Source: Pseudomonas lijiangensis
GTDB lineage: Bacteria > Pseudomonadota > Gammaproteobacteria > Pseudomonadales > Pseudomonadaceae
Reading direction: 5' to 3'
Assembly: GCF_018968705.1 (NCBI RefSeq)
Contig: NZ_CP076668.1
Coordinates: forward strand, 5,633,501 to 5,697,500
Length of the DNA: 64,000 nucleotides
Part shown: positions 27,236 through 38,369 of the stretch, one piece after another
How positions within the stretch are numbered: position 1 is the first letter of the stretch
How the letters are laid out: every line of letters starts with the position of its first letter
The notes under the pieces: model-generated
The model's database searches: none
What the model was told of the DNA's origin: nothing
The model's input: the letters and a program-made list of their open reading frames with translations, nothing else
Position numbers and translations under genes: made by a program

Positions 27236-30148
27236 TTATTCCAGTTCGCTCAACACCTTGGACACACTCTCGACGAAAAATTCCACGCTTTGCCGAGTGG
27301 TGCACATGGGCGGTTTGATCTTGAGAATGTTCAGGTAATCGCCAGTCGGCTGCATGAAAATGCCCAGTTCGCGCAGGCGTTCACACAGTTGAGCGGTTTT
27401 TTCGGTGGCCGGTTCCAGGGTCTGACGGTCCCGGACGAATTCGACACCCAGGTAGAAGCCCATGCCATGCACGGCACCCACCAGCGGATGTTTATCGGCC
27501 AAGGCCTCCAGTCGCGCCTTGAAGTGGTCGCCGACCTGACGAGCGTTTTCCCACAGATTTTCTTCTTCCATCACATCCAGCACCGCCATGCCGATCCGGC
27601 AACTGACCGGGCTGCCACCGGATGACGAGAAGAAATAACCCTCGGCTTCCAGCGCTTCGGCAATTTCGCGGCGGGTAATAACGGCGCCCAGCGGGTGGCC
27701 GTTGCCCATGCCCTTGGCCATGGTGATGATGTCAGGCACCACATTCTGTTCTTCAAAACCCCAGAAGTAATGGCCCAGGCGTCCGTAACCCACCTGCACT
27801 TCATCGGCGATGCACACGCCGCCCTGCGCACGGACCTTCTGGTAGACCTGTTGCAGATAACCCGGCGGCAGGGAAATCCCGCCGGCATTGCCATACACCG
27901 GCTCGCAGATGAACCCGGCCACTTGCCGCTGCTGTTCGGCCAGGTTTGCCAGCGTCTGATCGACACTGCGCACGTAGTCCGGCGTGCTGTCGCTGCCGCG
28001 ATAAGGGCCGCGATAGGTATTGGGCGCTGTTACTGGATGCACCCAGTCCGGGCGCGTGCTCAATGCCTGGGGATTGTCGGCAATCGAAGTGGAGATGGCA
28101 TCGGTCGCCACCGACCAGCCGTGATAGGCCTCCAGCACGCTGAGCATGTCGCGCCCGCCGCTGTAGGCCCAGGCCAGACGAATCGCCAGGTCATTGGCCT
28201 CGGTGCCGCTGTTGACCAGAAACACGCGGTCCATCCCTTCAGGTGCCAGTTTGAGCAGACGCTCGGAAAACTCGACGATGGCGGCGTAGTGAAAGCGGGA
28301 GTTGGTGTTGAGCAGCGACCACTGGCGACCGGCTTCCCGGGCCATGCGCGGATGACCATGGCCCAGCACCGCCACGTTATTGAGCATGTCCAGGTAGGAA
28401 CGGCCTTGCATGTCGATCAAGTGATTGCGCCAGCCACGCTCGATCTGTGGCGGAGCCTGGTAATAATGTTTCTGCGAGCGGGCGAAGCTGGCATCGCGGC
28501 GGCTCAGCAGCTCGGGCGCATCCGCAACAGAAGGTGCATCACAGTCAAACCCCAGCAAGGTCGCGGGCGATGGGCTCAGCACTCGCCATGCAGCGGCCCG
28601 TGATGCTGTAGTGAACAGTGGCGGGCTCAGTTCGGCATCCGTGCAAAGTTGCAGCAGCAGGGAACCACCGCCCTGCCCGATCACATCACCCGCCGCGACG
28701 AGACTTCCGGGCTTCAGGTCTGTCACGGCGCCCCACAGCCTCACGCTCAGCGCATCGCCCACCAGCCACAACGCCGCATCGGCTGTCAGGCGCAGGGTTA
28801 CGTTGAAGGGTGCATGCAGAGGCGTTTCGGCTGGCAGATGCAGTTCGACGTGCAAGGCAAAGGTGTCGGGCTCTGTAGCGCTGTCGGGCAAGGTGCGTGA
28901 CAGGCGATATTCACCAAAGCGGCTCGAGGCCTGCCCGGTACGGGCGGCGGCTTCCATCAGCAAGCGCTCGTCGATACCACTTTGCTCCCAGTTCCCGGCC
29001 ACGAAATGCTCGCTGAGCACGCCCAGATCAACGATCTGGAATTCACGGCCAGCCAGGCTGGGCAGCAGTGGGAAATAGACCGGCTGTGCAGCAGTCTCCG
29101 GCTCGATCCCGACCGCCTGCAGAATGGCAGCTTCCATCAATTGCATCGGCACCGAGGTCGCTACCTCGAAGATGCCCCATTCGCCTTCCAGATTGGCCTG
29201 GATATAGGTGTTGCCCGGCTCGACACTGGCCTGCTGCTCACTGCTGAGCACCAGCACCGCCGAGCGGGCGACGATCAGTGGCCACAAGGCCTGCAACTCA
29301 GCGGTCTTCAGCGGATTGATGGCGTGGTAGGCGCGAATCGCCGGCAGGATGTAGAAAGGATCACCTTCGGCATGATGCAGCAGCGCAGCGCAGGTGACCG
29401 ACAGATCCGCCACTCGCCAGGTAGTGACCAGATCCCCGAAATCGATCAGGCCTTGCAGTTGCCAGCGCCGCTCCGCATCCCGAGTCCAGACCACATTGTG
29501 TTCGGTGATATCCAGATGGACGGCCTGGATCGGCAGTTCCGGAATGAGTGGCAGCAAACGCTTATGCGCCTGCTCGGCGGCCTCCATGAGGCAGAGACGC
29601 TCATTGGCGTTCGAGATCACGGGCAGCAGGTGCCTGATCAGGGCCTGGGCATGCCGGGGGTCCCATTGCAGGATGCGCTCAAGACCGGGGTGTTCAAATG
29701 CCGCAAGCGCCTGATCGACCTGAGCGCACAGCTCGCCGAGACGGGTCACCACCTCATGGCTCAGATGCTGAACATGGCCCAGAGACTGGCCGTCGATAAA
29801 CTCCAGCAAACGCACATGAACGGCCCGGCCATCGACGTCCAGAGACAGCAACTGCTCGGTGCTGTTGGCGCGGATCACGCCCGGCACGCGCACCGCCGAA
29901 TGACTGGCCAGATGCTGTAACGCCCCATGCTGGGCGTCCAGCTCCACAGTGGAGTAATCGCCGTGGCAGATTTTCAGCACATAGCGGCGTTGCCCGGCGT
30001 CGAGCAGAAAGTTGCGATCCTGCTGGCTGCCCAACTCTTTCAGGGCACCGCTCAACCCGTAATGCTGCTCAAGCAGTTGCAGGGCCTGGTCAGTATCGAC
30101 CTGCGGACAAGGCAGGCTGGAGCGGCGGATAAGCGTAGCGAGCGGCAT
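27236..30148 (-). CDS. Three-domain fusion: phosphotransferase, M23-like, class III aminotransferase
   Basis: 970 residues. Residues 1-340 are an APH/choline-kinase-like domain (YVLKICHGDYSTVELDAQH, catalytic HLDITEHNVVW and LIDFGDL). Residues about 345-540 hold a beta-rich middle with GSLVAAGDVIGQGGGSLLLQ, resembling a peptidase M23/hybrid module. Residues 545-970 are a PLP-dependent class III aminotransferase with FLVNSGTEANDLAIRLAW, CIADEVQVGYGRLG and the PLP Lys near 812 in MAKGMGNGHPLGA. This matches fusions related to ethanolamine-phosphate phospho-lyase. It may phosphorylate an amino alcohol and then process it. Placement upstream of aguBA suggests amine metabolism; the substrate is unknown. 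Confidence 0.85.
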   Translation of the reverse strand: MPLATLIRRSSLPCPQVDTDQALQLLEQHYGLSGALKELGSQQDRNFLLDAGQRRYVLKICHGDYSTVELDAQHGALQHLASHSAVRVPGVIRANSTEQLLSLDVDGRAVHVRLLEFIDGQSLGHVQHLSHEVVTRLGELCAQVDQALAAFEHPGLERILQWDPRHAQALIRHLLPVISNANERLCLMEAAEQAHKRLLPLIPELPIQAVHLDITEHNVVWTRDAERRWQLQGLIDFGDLVTTWRVADLSVTCAALLHHAEGDPFYILPAIRAYHAINPLKTAELQALWPLIVARSAVLVLSSEQQASVEPGNTYIQANLEGEWGIFEVATSVPMQLMEAAILQAVGIEPETAAQPVYFPLLPSLAGREFQIVDLGVLSEHFVAGNWEQSGIDERLLMEAAARTGQASSRFGEYRLSRTLPDSATEPDTFALHVELHLPAETPLHAPFNVTLRLTADAALWLVGDALSVRLWGAVTDLKPGSLVAAGDVIGQGGGSLLLQLCTDAELSPPLFTTASRAAAWRVLSPSPATLLGFDCDAPSVADAPELLSRRDASFARSQKHYYQAPPQIERGWRNHLIDMQGRSYLDMLNNVAVLGHGHPRMAREAGRQWSLLNTNSRFHYAAIVEFSERLLKLAPEGMDRVFLVNSGTEANDLAIRLAWAYSGGRDMLSVLEAYHGWSVATDAISTSIADNPQALSTRPDWVHPVTAPNTYRGPYRGSDSTPDYVRSVDQTLANLAEQQRQVAGFICEPVYGNAGGISLPPGYLQQVYQKVRAQGGVCIADEVQVGYGRLGHYFWGFEEQNVVPDIITMAKGMGNGHPLGAVITRREIAEALEAEGYFFSSSGGSPVSCRIGMAVLDVMEEENLWENARQVGDHFKARLEALADKHPLVGAVHGMGFYLGVEFVRDRQTLEPATEKTAQLCERLRELGIFMQPTGDYLNILKIKPPMCTTRQSVEFFVESVSKVLSELE

Positions 30149-30408
30149 GTAACAACCTCGTTCTTGTTATGATCCCCGGCCAGATCGGCAACGGCATTCC
30201 AATCGAGCAACTATAGGGTGCCTGATCCTCGTCACCAACTTCTGTTCAGTGAACGGACGGCGGTTTTATGGCGACGGCGCTGTGATCTATCAATTTATTT
30301 CATTACGTGTGCACCGGATATTGTCCGATGCTGTCTGCATACCGCACGTCGCCATGCGACAGGCTATGCTGCATAACGATCAAGACCTACTACAGAGAAG
30401 ACCCGATC

Positions 30409-31487
30409 ATGCGAATACTCGTGACCGGTGGAGCAGGCTTTATCGGCTCTGCATTGATCCGACATCTGATACAGAACACTGAGCACGAAGTCCTCAACTT
30501 CGACAAGCTGACCTACGCGGGCAACCTTGAATCACTGAGTTGCATCGCGACCGACACACGCTACGAGTTCGTACAGGCCGATATCTGTGATCAGGCCAGA
30601 GTCCGTGCCGTGCTCGAACGGTTCGAGCCCCACGCCATCATGCATCTGGCGGCCGAGTCCCATGTGGACCGCTCCATCGATGGCCCGGGCGACTTCATCC
30701 AGACCAATATCGTCGGCACCTACAGCCTGCTGGAAGCTGCTCGCGGCTATTGGCTGACATTGCCCGAAGCCGAGCGCCGGGTCTTTCGCTTCCATCATAT
30801 TTCCACCGATGAAGTGTACGGCGACCTGCATGGCGTCGATGACCTGTTCACCGAAACCACACCTTATGCGCCCAGCTCGCCCTACTCCGCCAGCAAGGCT
30901 GCTTCGGACCATCTGGTGCGGGCCTGGCATCGCACTTACGGGCTGCCGGTGATCGTGACCAACTGCTCGAACAATTACGGGCCGTTTCATTTCCCCGAAA
31001 AGCTGATCCCGCTGATGATTCTCAACGCGCTGGCAGGCAAGCCACTGCCCGTGTACGGCGACGGCCTGCAGGTGCGTGACTGGCTGTACGTCGAAGATCA
31101 CGCCAGGGCGCTGCTCAAGGTGGTGACCGAGGGCGTGGTCGGCGAGACCTACAACATCGGCGGGCATAACGAGCAGAAGAATATCGATGTGGTGCGCGGC
31201 ATCTGTGCCTTGCTGGAAGAGCTGGCGCCGACACGTCCCGCGGGTGTGGAGCGCTTCAGTGACCTGATCACCTACGTGGTCGACCGTCCCGGCCACGATC
31301 AACGCTACGCCATCGATGCGGGCAAGATCGAACACGAGCTGGGCTGGACGCCTGTCGAAACATTCGACTCAGGGCTGCGCAAGACCGTGCAGTGGTATCT
31401 GGATAACCTGGACTGGTGCCGCAGGGTTCAGGATGGCAGTTATCAGGGGGAACGACTGGGCTTCACTGACCACAAGGATCTGATCGC

Positions 31488-31491
<4 letters not shown>
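30409..31491 (+). CDS. rmlB: dTDP-glucose 4,6-dehydratase
   Basis: 360 residues from ATG 30409, where [16 protein letters not shown] sets the Rossmann GxxGxxG at the very start. Asp/Glu of [12 protein letters not shown] and the Tyr-x3-Lys of [12 protein letters not shown] are the catalytic set of the extended SDR family. It makes dTDP-4-keto-6-deoxyglucose. It overlaps the next gene as ATGA. In P. aeruginosa the order is rmlBDAC followed by dctBD; here rmlD is absent from between B and A. The gene opens the operon after 260 bases of intergenic DNA. Confidence 0.93.
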
Positions 31492-32359
<868 letters not shown>

Positions 32360-32363
<4 letters not shown>

Positions 32364-32905
32364 AAGTAACAGCCACAAAGTTGCAAGACGTCTTGATCAT
32401 CGAACCCAAAGTGTTCGGCGATGAGCGCGGCTTCTTCTACGAAAGCTACAACGCCAGGGCTTTCTTCGAAGCGACCGGCATCAAGCCGGACTTCGTCCAG
32501 GACAACCACTCGCGTTCGCAGAAAGGCGTATTGCGTGGCCTGCATTACCAGATCGAAAACGCTCAGGACAAACTGGTGCGGGTCACGGCTGGCGAAGTGC
32601 TGGATATCGCCGTGGATATCCGCCGCAGCTCTCCGACATTCGGCCAATGGGCAGGTGTACGCCTGTCGGCTGAAAACGGGCGCCAGTTGTGGGTCCCCAA
32701 AGGCTTCGCCCATGGTTTCGTGGTGCTGAGCGATTACGCAGAGTTCCTGTACAAGACCACCGACTACTACACCCCTTCCGCCGAGCGCTGCATTCGCTGG
32801 GACGATGCCGACCTGGCCATCGACTGGGAGCTGACCGACGCACCGCAGTTGTCGGCCAAGGACCAGCAAGGCAAGAGCCTGAAAGACGCTGACCTGTTTG
32901 CGTGA
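32360..32905 (+). CDS. rmlC: dTDP-4-dehydrorhamnose 3,5-epimerase
   Basis: 181 residues with a GTG start overlapping the rmlA stop. Cupin fold; the active-site His lies in [10 protein letters not shown], with the family motif [20 protein letters not shown]. It yields dTDP-4-keto-L-rhamnose. The final reductase RmlD is not in this operon, so L-rhamnose production needs an rmlD elsewhere, or the intermediate feeds another dTDP sugar. Confidence 0.94.
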
Positions 32906-32965
32906 GTGCCTGTCGGCGTGACGGCAGGCATAATGCAGCTTTCTGAGACGCCTGCTCTGACGCGA

Positions 32966-33150
32966 TCATGAGGTTCGCGAATGAATTCGTTTACGCACTG
33001 AGCTGTAGGAGCGTGCTTGCCCGCGACCGAGTGCGAAGCGCTCGCAAAATTTACGACTGCTAACGCAGCCGGTCGCGGGCAAGCGCGCTCCTACCTCACG
33101 TTGAAATTCATGATGTTGAGTTTTGTTTGATAAGAGCGAACTCATTCGCG
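32966..33150. repeat. Two REP types in one gap
   Basis: GTTCGCGAATGAATTCGTTTACG at 32971 is the common REP of this window. Next comes a facing pair, TAGGAGCGTGCTTGCCCGCGACC (33006-33028) with GGTCGCGGGCAAGCGCGCTCCTA (33071-33093), a second REP type forming a near-perfect long hairpin. It separates the rml and dct operons. Confidence 0.8.
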
Positions 33151-33187
33151 ACAGACAGGCCAGCACACTTTCGGCCATCGCCCAGAC

Positions 33188-35002
33188 ATGACTACCAAAG
33201 CCGCCATTCCAAATCGTCCCCGCTGGCGCAGCCTCGCCCTTCTGGCCTTGTGCCTGGCCCCGATGCTGTGGCCGCTCGAACACCTTGCCGAACGCTACTA
33301 CCGAAGCGAGCTGGCCAGCCAGAATCGCCAGACCCTGGACCTTTACGTGGCCAGCCTGCTGGGCACCCTGCACCGCTACGAAACCCTGCCACAGATTCTT
33401 GCGGACCTGCCGGCCCTGCATGATGTGCTGGCCCGACCTGGCGATCCGGCGACACAACAGCACGCCAATCAATTGCTCAAGGACATCGTCCGGCAAACCG
33501 GTGCAGACGTCATGTACCTGATGGACCGCAACGGCCTGACCATAGCGGCCTCCAATTCGGAGCAGCCCGACCGCTTCATAGGCCGCAACTTTTCGTTCCG
33601 GCCTTACTTCAGCGATGCGCTGGCCGGGAAACTGGGGCGTTTCTTCGGCCTGGGTACAACCTCGGTCAAGCGTGGTTACTTTTTCGCCGCGCCGGTCAGT
33701 GACAACGGCGAGGTCACGGGCGTGCTGGTGGTCAAGGTCGATCTGGACCACACCGAAACCCTGTGGGGCAAGACGCCCGAACAATTGCTGCTCACTGACC
33801 AGAACGGCGTGGTGATCCTGACCTCCAACCCGGAATGGCGCTTCCGGGCGACACGCGAACTGAGCGAAGAAGAAAAGAAAGCCATCGTCGCCATACAGCC
33901 TTACCCGACCCGCGACCCAAAGCCGCTCAAGCTCGATGAACGTGCCTGGCTGACCCAGACCCGCTCGATTGCCGAAACCGACTGGAACGTCAGCATCCTT
34001 GCGCCCCGTGTGCTGCTCGACCGGCAGGTGCGTACCGTGGTTGCGATTGGTGGCGCAGGCCTGCTGGTGCTGATGTCGCTGCTGGGCCTGATGATGCAGC
34101 GCCGGCGTCATTATCTGGATCGCATCGCCTTCGAGGCCAAGGCTCGGCGTGAACTTGAAATGCGCGTCATGGAGCGCACCAGCGACCTGGAAGGCCTCAA
34201 CAGCCGGCTCAAGCAGGAAGTTCTTGAGCGCGAGCAAGCTCAGCAGGAACTGGTCCGCGCTCAGGATGAACTGGTACAGGCCGGCAAGCTTTCGGCACTG
34301 GGCACCATGTCGGCCAGTATCAGTCATGAACTCAATCAGCCGCTGGCGGCGATCCGCAGCTATGCCGAAAACGCGGAAGTGCTTCTGGATCACCAGCGCA
34401 CCGAAGACGCTCGCGGCAATCTGAAGCTGATCAGCGAGCTGACCGGCCGCATGGCGTCGATCATCGCCCACCTGCGCGCCTTCGCCCGCCGGGACCGACA
34501 CGCACCGGAAAGCGTTGCGCTGCAACCGGCACTGGACGATGCCCTTGCGCTGTTGGCCAAACGACGTCGCGCCATGGAGGTCGAACTGATCCGCGACCTG
34601 CCGGACGCGACCCTGTGGGTTCAGGCCGGTGAAACCCGGTTGCGCCAGGTGTTGGGCAACCTTCTGGCCAATGCGCTGGATGCCCTGACCGAAAAAGGCC
34701 CGCCCCGCAGGCTGTGGATAAGTGCCGAAGCCACAAGCGAGGGCGTCAACCTGTACATTCGCGACAATGGCTCGGGCTTTACTCCGGAAGCACTGGCCCG
34801 GGCACGCGAACCGTTCTTCACCACCAAGACCCGCACTCAGGGCCTGGGGCTCGGGCTTGCGATCTGCGATACGCTGATGCGCGCCCTGGGCGGCGAGCTG
34901 TTGTTCGCCAATCACCCGACCGGTGGTGCATTGCTCACCCTGCGTCTGCGCGCCGGTTCTTCCGGGGCCAACCTTCAACCGCCAGAGGATCTTTCCGCAT
35001 GA
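33188..35002 (+). CDS. dctB: C4-dicarboxylate sensor kinase
   Basis: 604 residues. An N-terminal helix (LALLALCLAPMLWPLEHLAE), a periplasmic double-PAS-like sensor domain (RFIGRNFSFRPYFSDALAG, RGYFFAAPVS) to about residue 280, a second helix (TVVAIGGAGLLVLMSLLGLM), a coiled coil, then the kinase core with His380 in SASISHELNQPLAAIRSYAE, N box NLLANALDAL and G boxes DNGSGF and GLGLGLAI. It should sense succinate-type acids and phosphorylate DctD. Its stop overlaps the dctD start as ATGA. Confidence 0.92.
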   Translation: MTTKAAIPNRPRWRSLALLALCLAPMLWPLEHLAERYYRSELASQNRQTLDLYVASLLGTLHRYETLPQILADLPALHDVLARPGDPATQQHANQLLKDIVRQTGADVMYLMDRNGLTIAASNSEQPDRFIGRNFSFRPYFSDALAGKLGRFFGLGTTSVKRGYFFAAPVSDNGEVTGVLVVKVDLDHTETLWGKTPEQLLLTDQNGVVILTSNPEWRFRATRELSEEEKKAIVAIQPYPTRDPKPLKLDERAWLTQTRSIAETDWNVSILAPRVLLDRQVRTVVAIGGAGLLVLMSLLGLMMQRRRHYLDRIAFEAKARRELEMRVMERTSDLEGLNSRLKQEVLEREQAQQELVRAQDELVQAGKLSALGTMSASISHELNQPLAAIRSYAENAEVLLDHQRTEDARGNLKLISELTGRMASIIAHLRAFARRDRHAPESVALQPALDDALALLAKRRRAMEVELIRDLPDATLWVQAGETRLRQVLGNLLANALDALTEKGPPRRLWISAEATSEGVNLYIRDNGSGFTPEALARAREPFFTTKTRTQGLGLGLAICDTLMRALGGELLFANHPTGGALLTLRLRAGSSGANLQPPEDLSA

Positions 35003-36384
35003 GTTCGGATACCGCCATCGACAGCCAGATTCAAGTGGTGCTGATCGACGACGACTCGCACCTGCGCCAGGCCTTGAGCCAGACGCTCGACCTGGCGGGC
35101 ATGAAAGTCCTGCCACTGACCGAAGCCAACGGGCTGGCCAGCCGCATCGGTCGCGACTGGCCGGGCGTCATCGTCAGCGATATCCGCATGCCCGGCATGG
35201 ATGGCCTGGAACTGCTGAGCCACCTGCACAGCCAGGACCCGGAATTGCCGGTCTTGCTGATCACCGGCCATGGCGATGTCCCGCTGGCGGTCCAGGCCAT
35301 GCGCGCCGGGGCCTATGACTTCCTCGAAAAACCCTTCGCCAGCGATGCCTTGCTCGACAGCGTGCGCCGGGCGCTGGCACTGCGACGTCTGGTGCTGGAT
35401 AACCGCAGCCTGCGGCTGGCCTTGAGTGATCGCCAGCAATTGAGCACCCGGCTGGTGGGTCAGTCCACGCCCATGCTGCGCCTGCGCGAACAGATCGGCG
35501 CACTGGCGGCGACCCGTGCCGACGTCCTGATCCTAGGTGAAACCGGCGCTGGCAAGGAAGTGGTTGCCAGGGCCTTGCACGACCTGTCCAACCGTCGCAA
35601 CGGCCCGTTCGTGGCGATCAACGCCGGGGCGCTGGCCGAGTCGGTGGTGGAAAGCGAGCTGTTCGGTCATGAGCCCGGCGCTTTCACCGGCGCGCAGAAG
35701 CGTCGCATCGGCAAGTTCGAATTCGCCAACGGCGGCACGCTGTTTCTCGACGAAATCGAAAGCATGAGCATGGACGTGCAGGTCAAACTGCTGCGGCTGT
35801 TGCAGGAGCGTGTGGTCGAGCGCATGGGCAGCAACCAGCAGATCCCGCTGGATATCCGCGTGATTGCCGCCACCAAGGAAGACCTGCGTCAGGCCGCCGA
35901 TCAAGGGCGCTTCCGGGCGGACTTGTATTACCGCCTGAATGTCGCTTCGCTGCGCATTCCGCCGCTGCGTGAGCGAGGCGAAGACGCGCTGATGCTGTTC
36001 GAGCATTACGCCGATGCCGCCAGCATGCGCCATGGCATTCCCAAGCATGAACTCACGCCGGGCCAGCGCGCTCTTTTGCTGCGCCACAACTGGCCGGGCA
36101 ACGTGCGCGAACTGCAGAACGCCGCCGAGCGCTTCGCTCTGGGGCTGGAACTGGAGCTGGAAGGCAGCACCACGCCGGACGCCGCACCGGTCAGCGGCGG
36201 CTTGAGCGATCAGGTGGAAAGTTTCGAGCGCGCCCTGATTGCTGCCGAACTGACCCGCCCGCACAGTTCGGTCCGCAGCCTCGCCGAAGCGCTGGGGCTG
36301 CCACGCAAGACCTTGCACGACAAGCTGCGCAAACACGGCCTGAGTTTTGGCGACAGCACGGGAGCAGCCGATGAGCTCGACTGA
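34999..36384 (+). CDS. dctD: Sigma-54-dependent response regulator
   Basis: 461 residues from ATG 34999, four bases inside the dctB end; longer in-frame starts lie within dctB and are rejected. Receiver domain with phospho-acceptor D61 in VIVSDIRMPGMDG, AAA+ domain with Walker A GETGAGKE, the sigma-54 contact loop EPGAFTGAQ and GGTLFLDEIE, and a C-terminal Fis-type helix-turn-helix (VRSLAEALGLPRKTLHDKL). It should activate C4-dicarboxylate transporter genes, which are not in the window. Confidence 0.93.
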   Translation: MSSDTAIDSQIQVVLIDDDSHLRQALSQTLDLAGMKVLPLTEANGLASRIGRDWPGVIVSDIRMPGMDGLELLSHLHSQDPELPVLLITGHGDVPLAVQAMRAGAYDFLEKPFASDALLDSVRRALALRRLVLDNRSLRLALSDRQQLSTRLVGQSTPMLRLREQIGALAATRADVLILGETGAGKEVVARALHDLSNRRNGPFVAINAGALAESVVESELFGHEPGAFTGAQKRRIGKFEFANGGTLFLDEIESMSMDVQVKLLRLLQERVVERMGSNQQIPLDIRVIAATKEDLRQAADQGRFRADLYYRLNVASLRIPPLRERGEDALMLFEHYADAASMRHGIPKHELTPGQRALLLRHNWPGNVRELQNAAERFALGLELELEGSTTPDAAPVSGGLSDQVESFERALIAAELTRPHSSVRSLAEALGLPRKTLHDKLRKHGLSFGDSTGAADELD

Positions 36385-36841
36385 ACAGGGCTCGCCCGCA
36401 CAGGCGCTGGAGCGCGTCCTGCACCACGACATCCCGCTGACCCGCGAAATGGGCATGCGGGTTATCGACTGGCAAAACCACAGGCTGCGCCTGCATCTGC
36501 CGCTGGCCCCCAATATCAATCACAAAAGCACGCTGTTCGGCGGCAGCCTGTATTGCGGCGCGGTGCTGGCGGGTTGGGGATGGCTGCACCTGCGGTTGCA
36601 GGAAGCCGGAATCGACGATGGGCATATCGTGATTCAGGACGGACAGATCAGTTATCCGCTACCGGTTCGCAGCGACGCCATTGCCCTGTGCGATGCACCG
36701 GATGATGCACAGTGGGACAAATTCATCGCCACCTATCAACGCCGCGGCCGTGCGCGCCTGACCTTGCAGACCCGCATCACGGCGCAGGACAGCGAAGCGG
36801 ATGCCGTGAGGTTTACCGGACAGTTTGTGCTGCATCGGTGA
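36371..36841 (+). CDS. YiiD-type thioesterase domain protein
   Basis: 156 residues from ATG 36371, preceded by GGGAG and overlapping the end of dctD by 14 bases. It has a hot-dog fold (PLTREMGMRVIDW, NHKSTLFGGSLYCGAVLAGW), matching the YiiD C-terminal thioesterase family. It should hydrolyse an acyl-thioester; the substrate is unknown. It is co-transcribed with dctBD but has no obvious functional tie. Confidence 0.8.
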   Translation: MSSTEQGSPAQALERVLHHDIPLTREMGMRVIDWQNHRLRLHLPLAPNINHKSTLFGGSLYCGAVLAGWGWLHLRLQEAGIDDGHIVIQDGQISYPLPVRSDAIALCDAPDDAQWDKFIATYQRRGRARLTLQTRITAQDSEADAVRFTGQFVLHR

Positions 36842-36867
36842 ACCGGCATTCGCGAATGAATTCGCTC
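36842..36867. repeat. REP half between convergent genes
   Basis: GGCATTCGCGAATGAATTCGCTCCTA lies between the thioesterase and cysQ stops, a single copy of the common REP core. Confidence 0.6.
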
Positions 36868-37707
36868 CTACCGAGCCAGTTCCAGCAGTTTTTCACGCCA
36901 TTTGGCCTTTGCAGGCAAGGCCAGGAAGAACGGGTTGAGCAGTGATTCGCGGGCCGGGTAGCTGAACGGTTCGCCATCGAGTTGCAGCACTTCGCCGCCA
37001 GCGCCTTCAAGTACACCTTGAGCGGCAGCGGTATCCCACTGGGAAGTCGGAGCCAGTCGCGGGTAGCAATCGGCTGCGCCCTCAGCCACCAGACAGAACT
37101 TCAATGAGCTGCCGATACTGGTCAGTTGCAGCTCGCCCAGGCAGGCAGACAGCCCGGCCAGCAGGCGCTCCTGCTCAGGGCTGGAATGGCGACGGCTGGC
37201 GACAACGGTAAATTCCTGCCCGGCACCCGGCTCGTCACGCACCGCGATGGGCGCGATGTGGCTGTCATTGTCGCTGCGCCAGGCTCCCAGCCCGGCACCA
37301 CCGAAATAGCAGCGATTGTTGGTGGGCATGGACACCACGCCAAACACCACACGCCCACGCTCGATCAGCGCCACATTAACCGTGAACTCTTCGCTGCCGG
37401 AAATGAACTCCTTGGTGCCGTCCAGCGGATCAACCAGCCACCAGCGCTCCCAGCCTGCACGCTCGCTCAGGGGAATGTCGGCATCTTCTTCGGACAACAC
37501 ATGAATCGAAGGGTCAAGCGCCTGCAACCCCTCGACCAATACCTGATGAGCCGCCAGATCGGCAGCGGTCACGGGGGAATCATCGGCCTTGGCGGTCACG
37601 GCGACGCCCGAGCGCCAGAACGGCAGGATCGCCTCACCCGCCAGCCGGACCAGATCGATCACAGGAGCAAGAAGCGGATGCTGCAGGTTGTCGAACACAT
37701 CGGTCAT
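36868..37707 (-). CDS. cysQ: 3'(2'),5'-bisphosphate nucleotidase
   Basis: 279 residues of the inositol monophosphatase superfamily. Metal-binding motifs: DDSPVTAADLAAH, LSEEDAD and WLVDPLDGTKEFI, and near the end QWDTAAAQGVLEGAGGEV. It removes phosphate from PAP, a by-product of sulfate assimilation. It overlaps the nudE stop by four bases (37704-37707). nudE-cysQ is a typical Pseudomonas pairing. Confidence 0.94.
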   Translation of the reverse strand: MTDVFDNLQHPLLAPVIDLVRLAGEAILPFWRSGVAVTAKADDSPVTAADLAAHQVLVEGLQALDPSIHVLSEEDADIPLSERAGWERWWLVDPLDGTKEFISGSEEFTVNVALIERGRVVFGVVSMPTNNRCYFGGAGLGAWRSDNDSHIAPIAVRDEPGAGQEFTVVASRRHSSPEQERLLAGLSACLGELQLTSIGSSLKFCLVAEGAADCYPRLAPTSQWDTAAAQGVLEGAGGEVLQLDGEPFSYPARESLLNPFFLALPAKAKWREKLLELAR

Positions 37708-38270
37708 GGCAGGAAAAATCCACGTTGGGTTAACAGGTCGCGCGCCAGATACAGCGCCGCCAGGGCGCGGCCTTCAGTGAACTGGGCGTTCTGGGCCAGA
37801 TTGGCCAGCTCTCGCAGGTTGACCTGGTCTACACGAATCGGCTCGGGCTCGTCGCCTTCAAGACGCTCTTCGTAAAGATCAGTGGCCAGCACCACCTGAA
37901 TCTTCTGGTTCATGTAACCGGGCGACAAGGACAGCTCAGTCAGGTGTTCCAGTTGGCGGGCACCGAAGCCTGCTTCTTCTTTGAGTTCGCGATTGGCTGC
38001 CGCCAGTACATCTTCGCCCGGCTCGATCAGGCCCTTGGGCAAGGACAATTCATATTCGTCCGTGCCGCCGCAGTATTCTTCGATCAACAGCGCATGATCG
38101 GCGTCGATCATGGCGACAATCATCACCGCGCCATATCCCGCCCCACGACCGACCAGCCGCTCATAAGTACGCTCGACCCCGTTGGCAAAGCGCAATTGCA
38201 GCTCTTCGACTCTGAACAGGCGACTGCTGGCGACGATTTCGCGGGCGAGGACGGTAGGTTTCTGGCGCAT
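37704..38270 (-). CDS. nudE: ADP-compound hydrolase NudE
   Basis: 188 residues. The Nudix box is complete in GLIEPGEDVLAAANRELKEE followed by AGFG. Flanking text (YERLVGRGAGYGAVMIV, LSPGYMNQKIQV) fits NudE, which cleaves ADP-ribose, NADH and Ap3A. It lies head to head with the GMP/IMP nucleotidase gene across about 100 bases, the same arrangement as E. coli nudE/yrfG. Confidence 0.92.
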   Translation of the reverse strand: MRQKPTVLAREIVASSRLFRVEELQLRFANGVERTYERLVGRGAGYGAVMIVAMIDADHALLIEEYCGGTDEYELSLPKGLIEPGEDVLAAANRELKEEAGFGARQLEHLTELSLSPGYMNQKIQVVLATDLYEERLEGDEPEPIRVDQVNLRELANLAQNAQFTEGRALAALYLARDLLTQRGFFLP

Positions 38271-38369
38271 GACAGGCTCCTTTGCGATGACGGGGTACTA
38301 TACCGTGGCTTTTCCGATTGTCTGTCTCGGATATGCTTACATCCGCCATCAATTCCTGAAGAGGCCAGA

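Noticed and set aside
32966..35116. Long minus-strand open frame of about 716 codons opposite dctB
   Set aside because: dctB is unmistakable on the plus strand; the antisense text has no domain and is rich in Gln and Gly.
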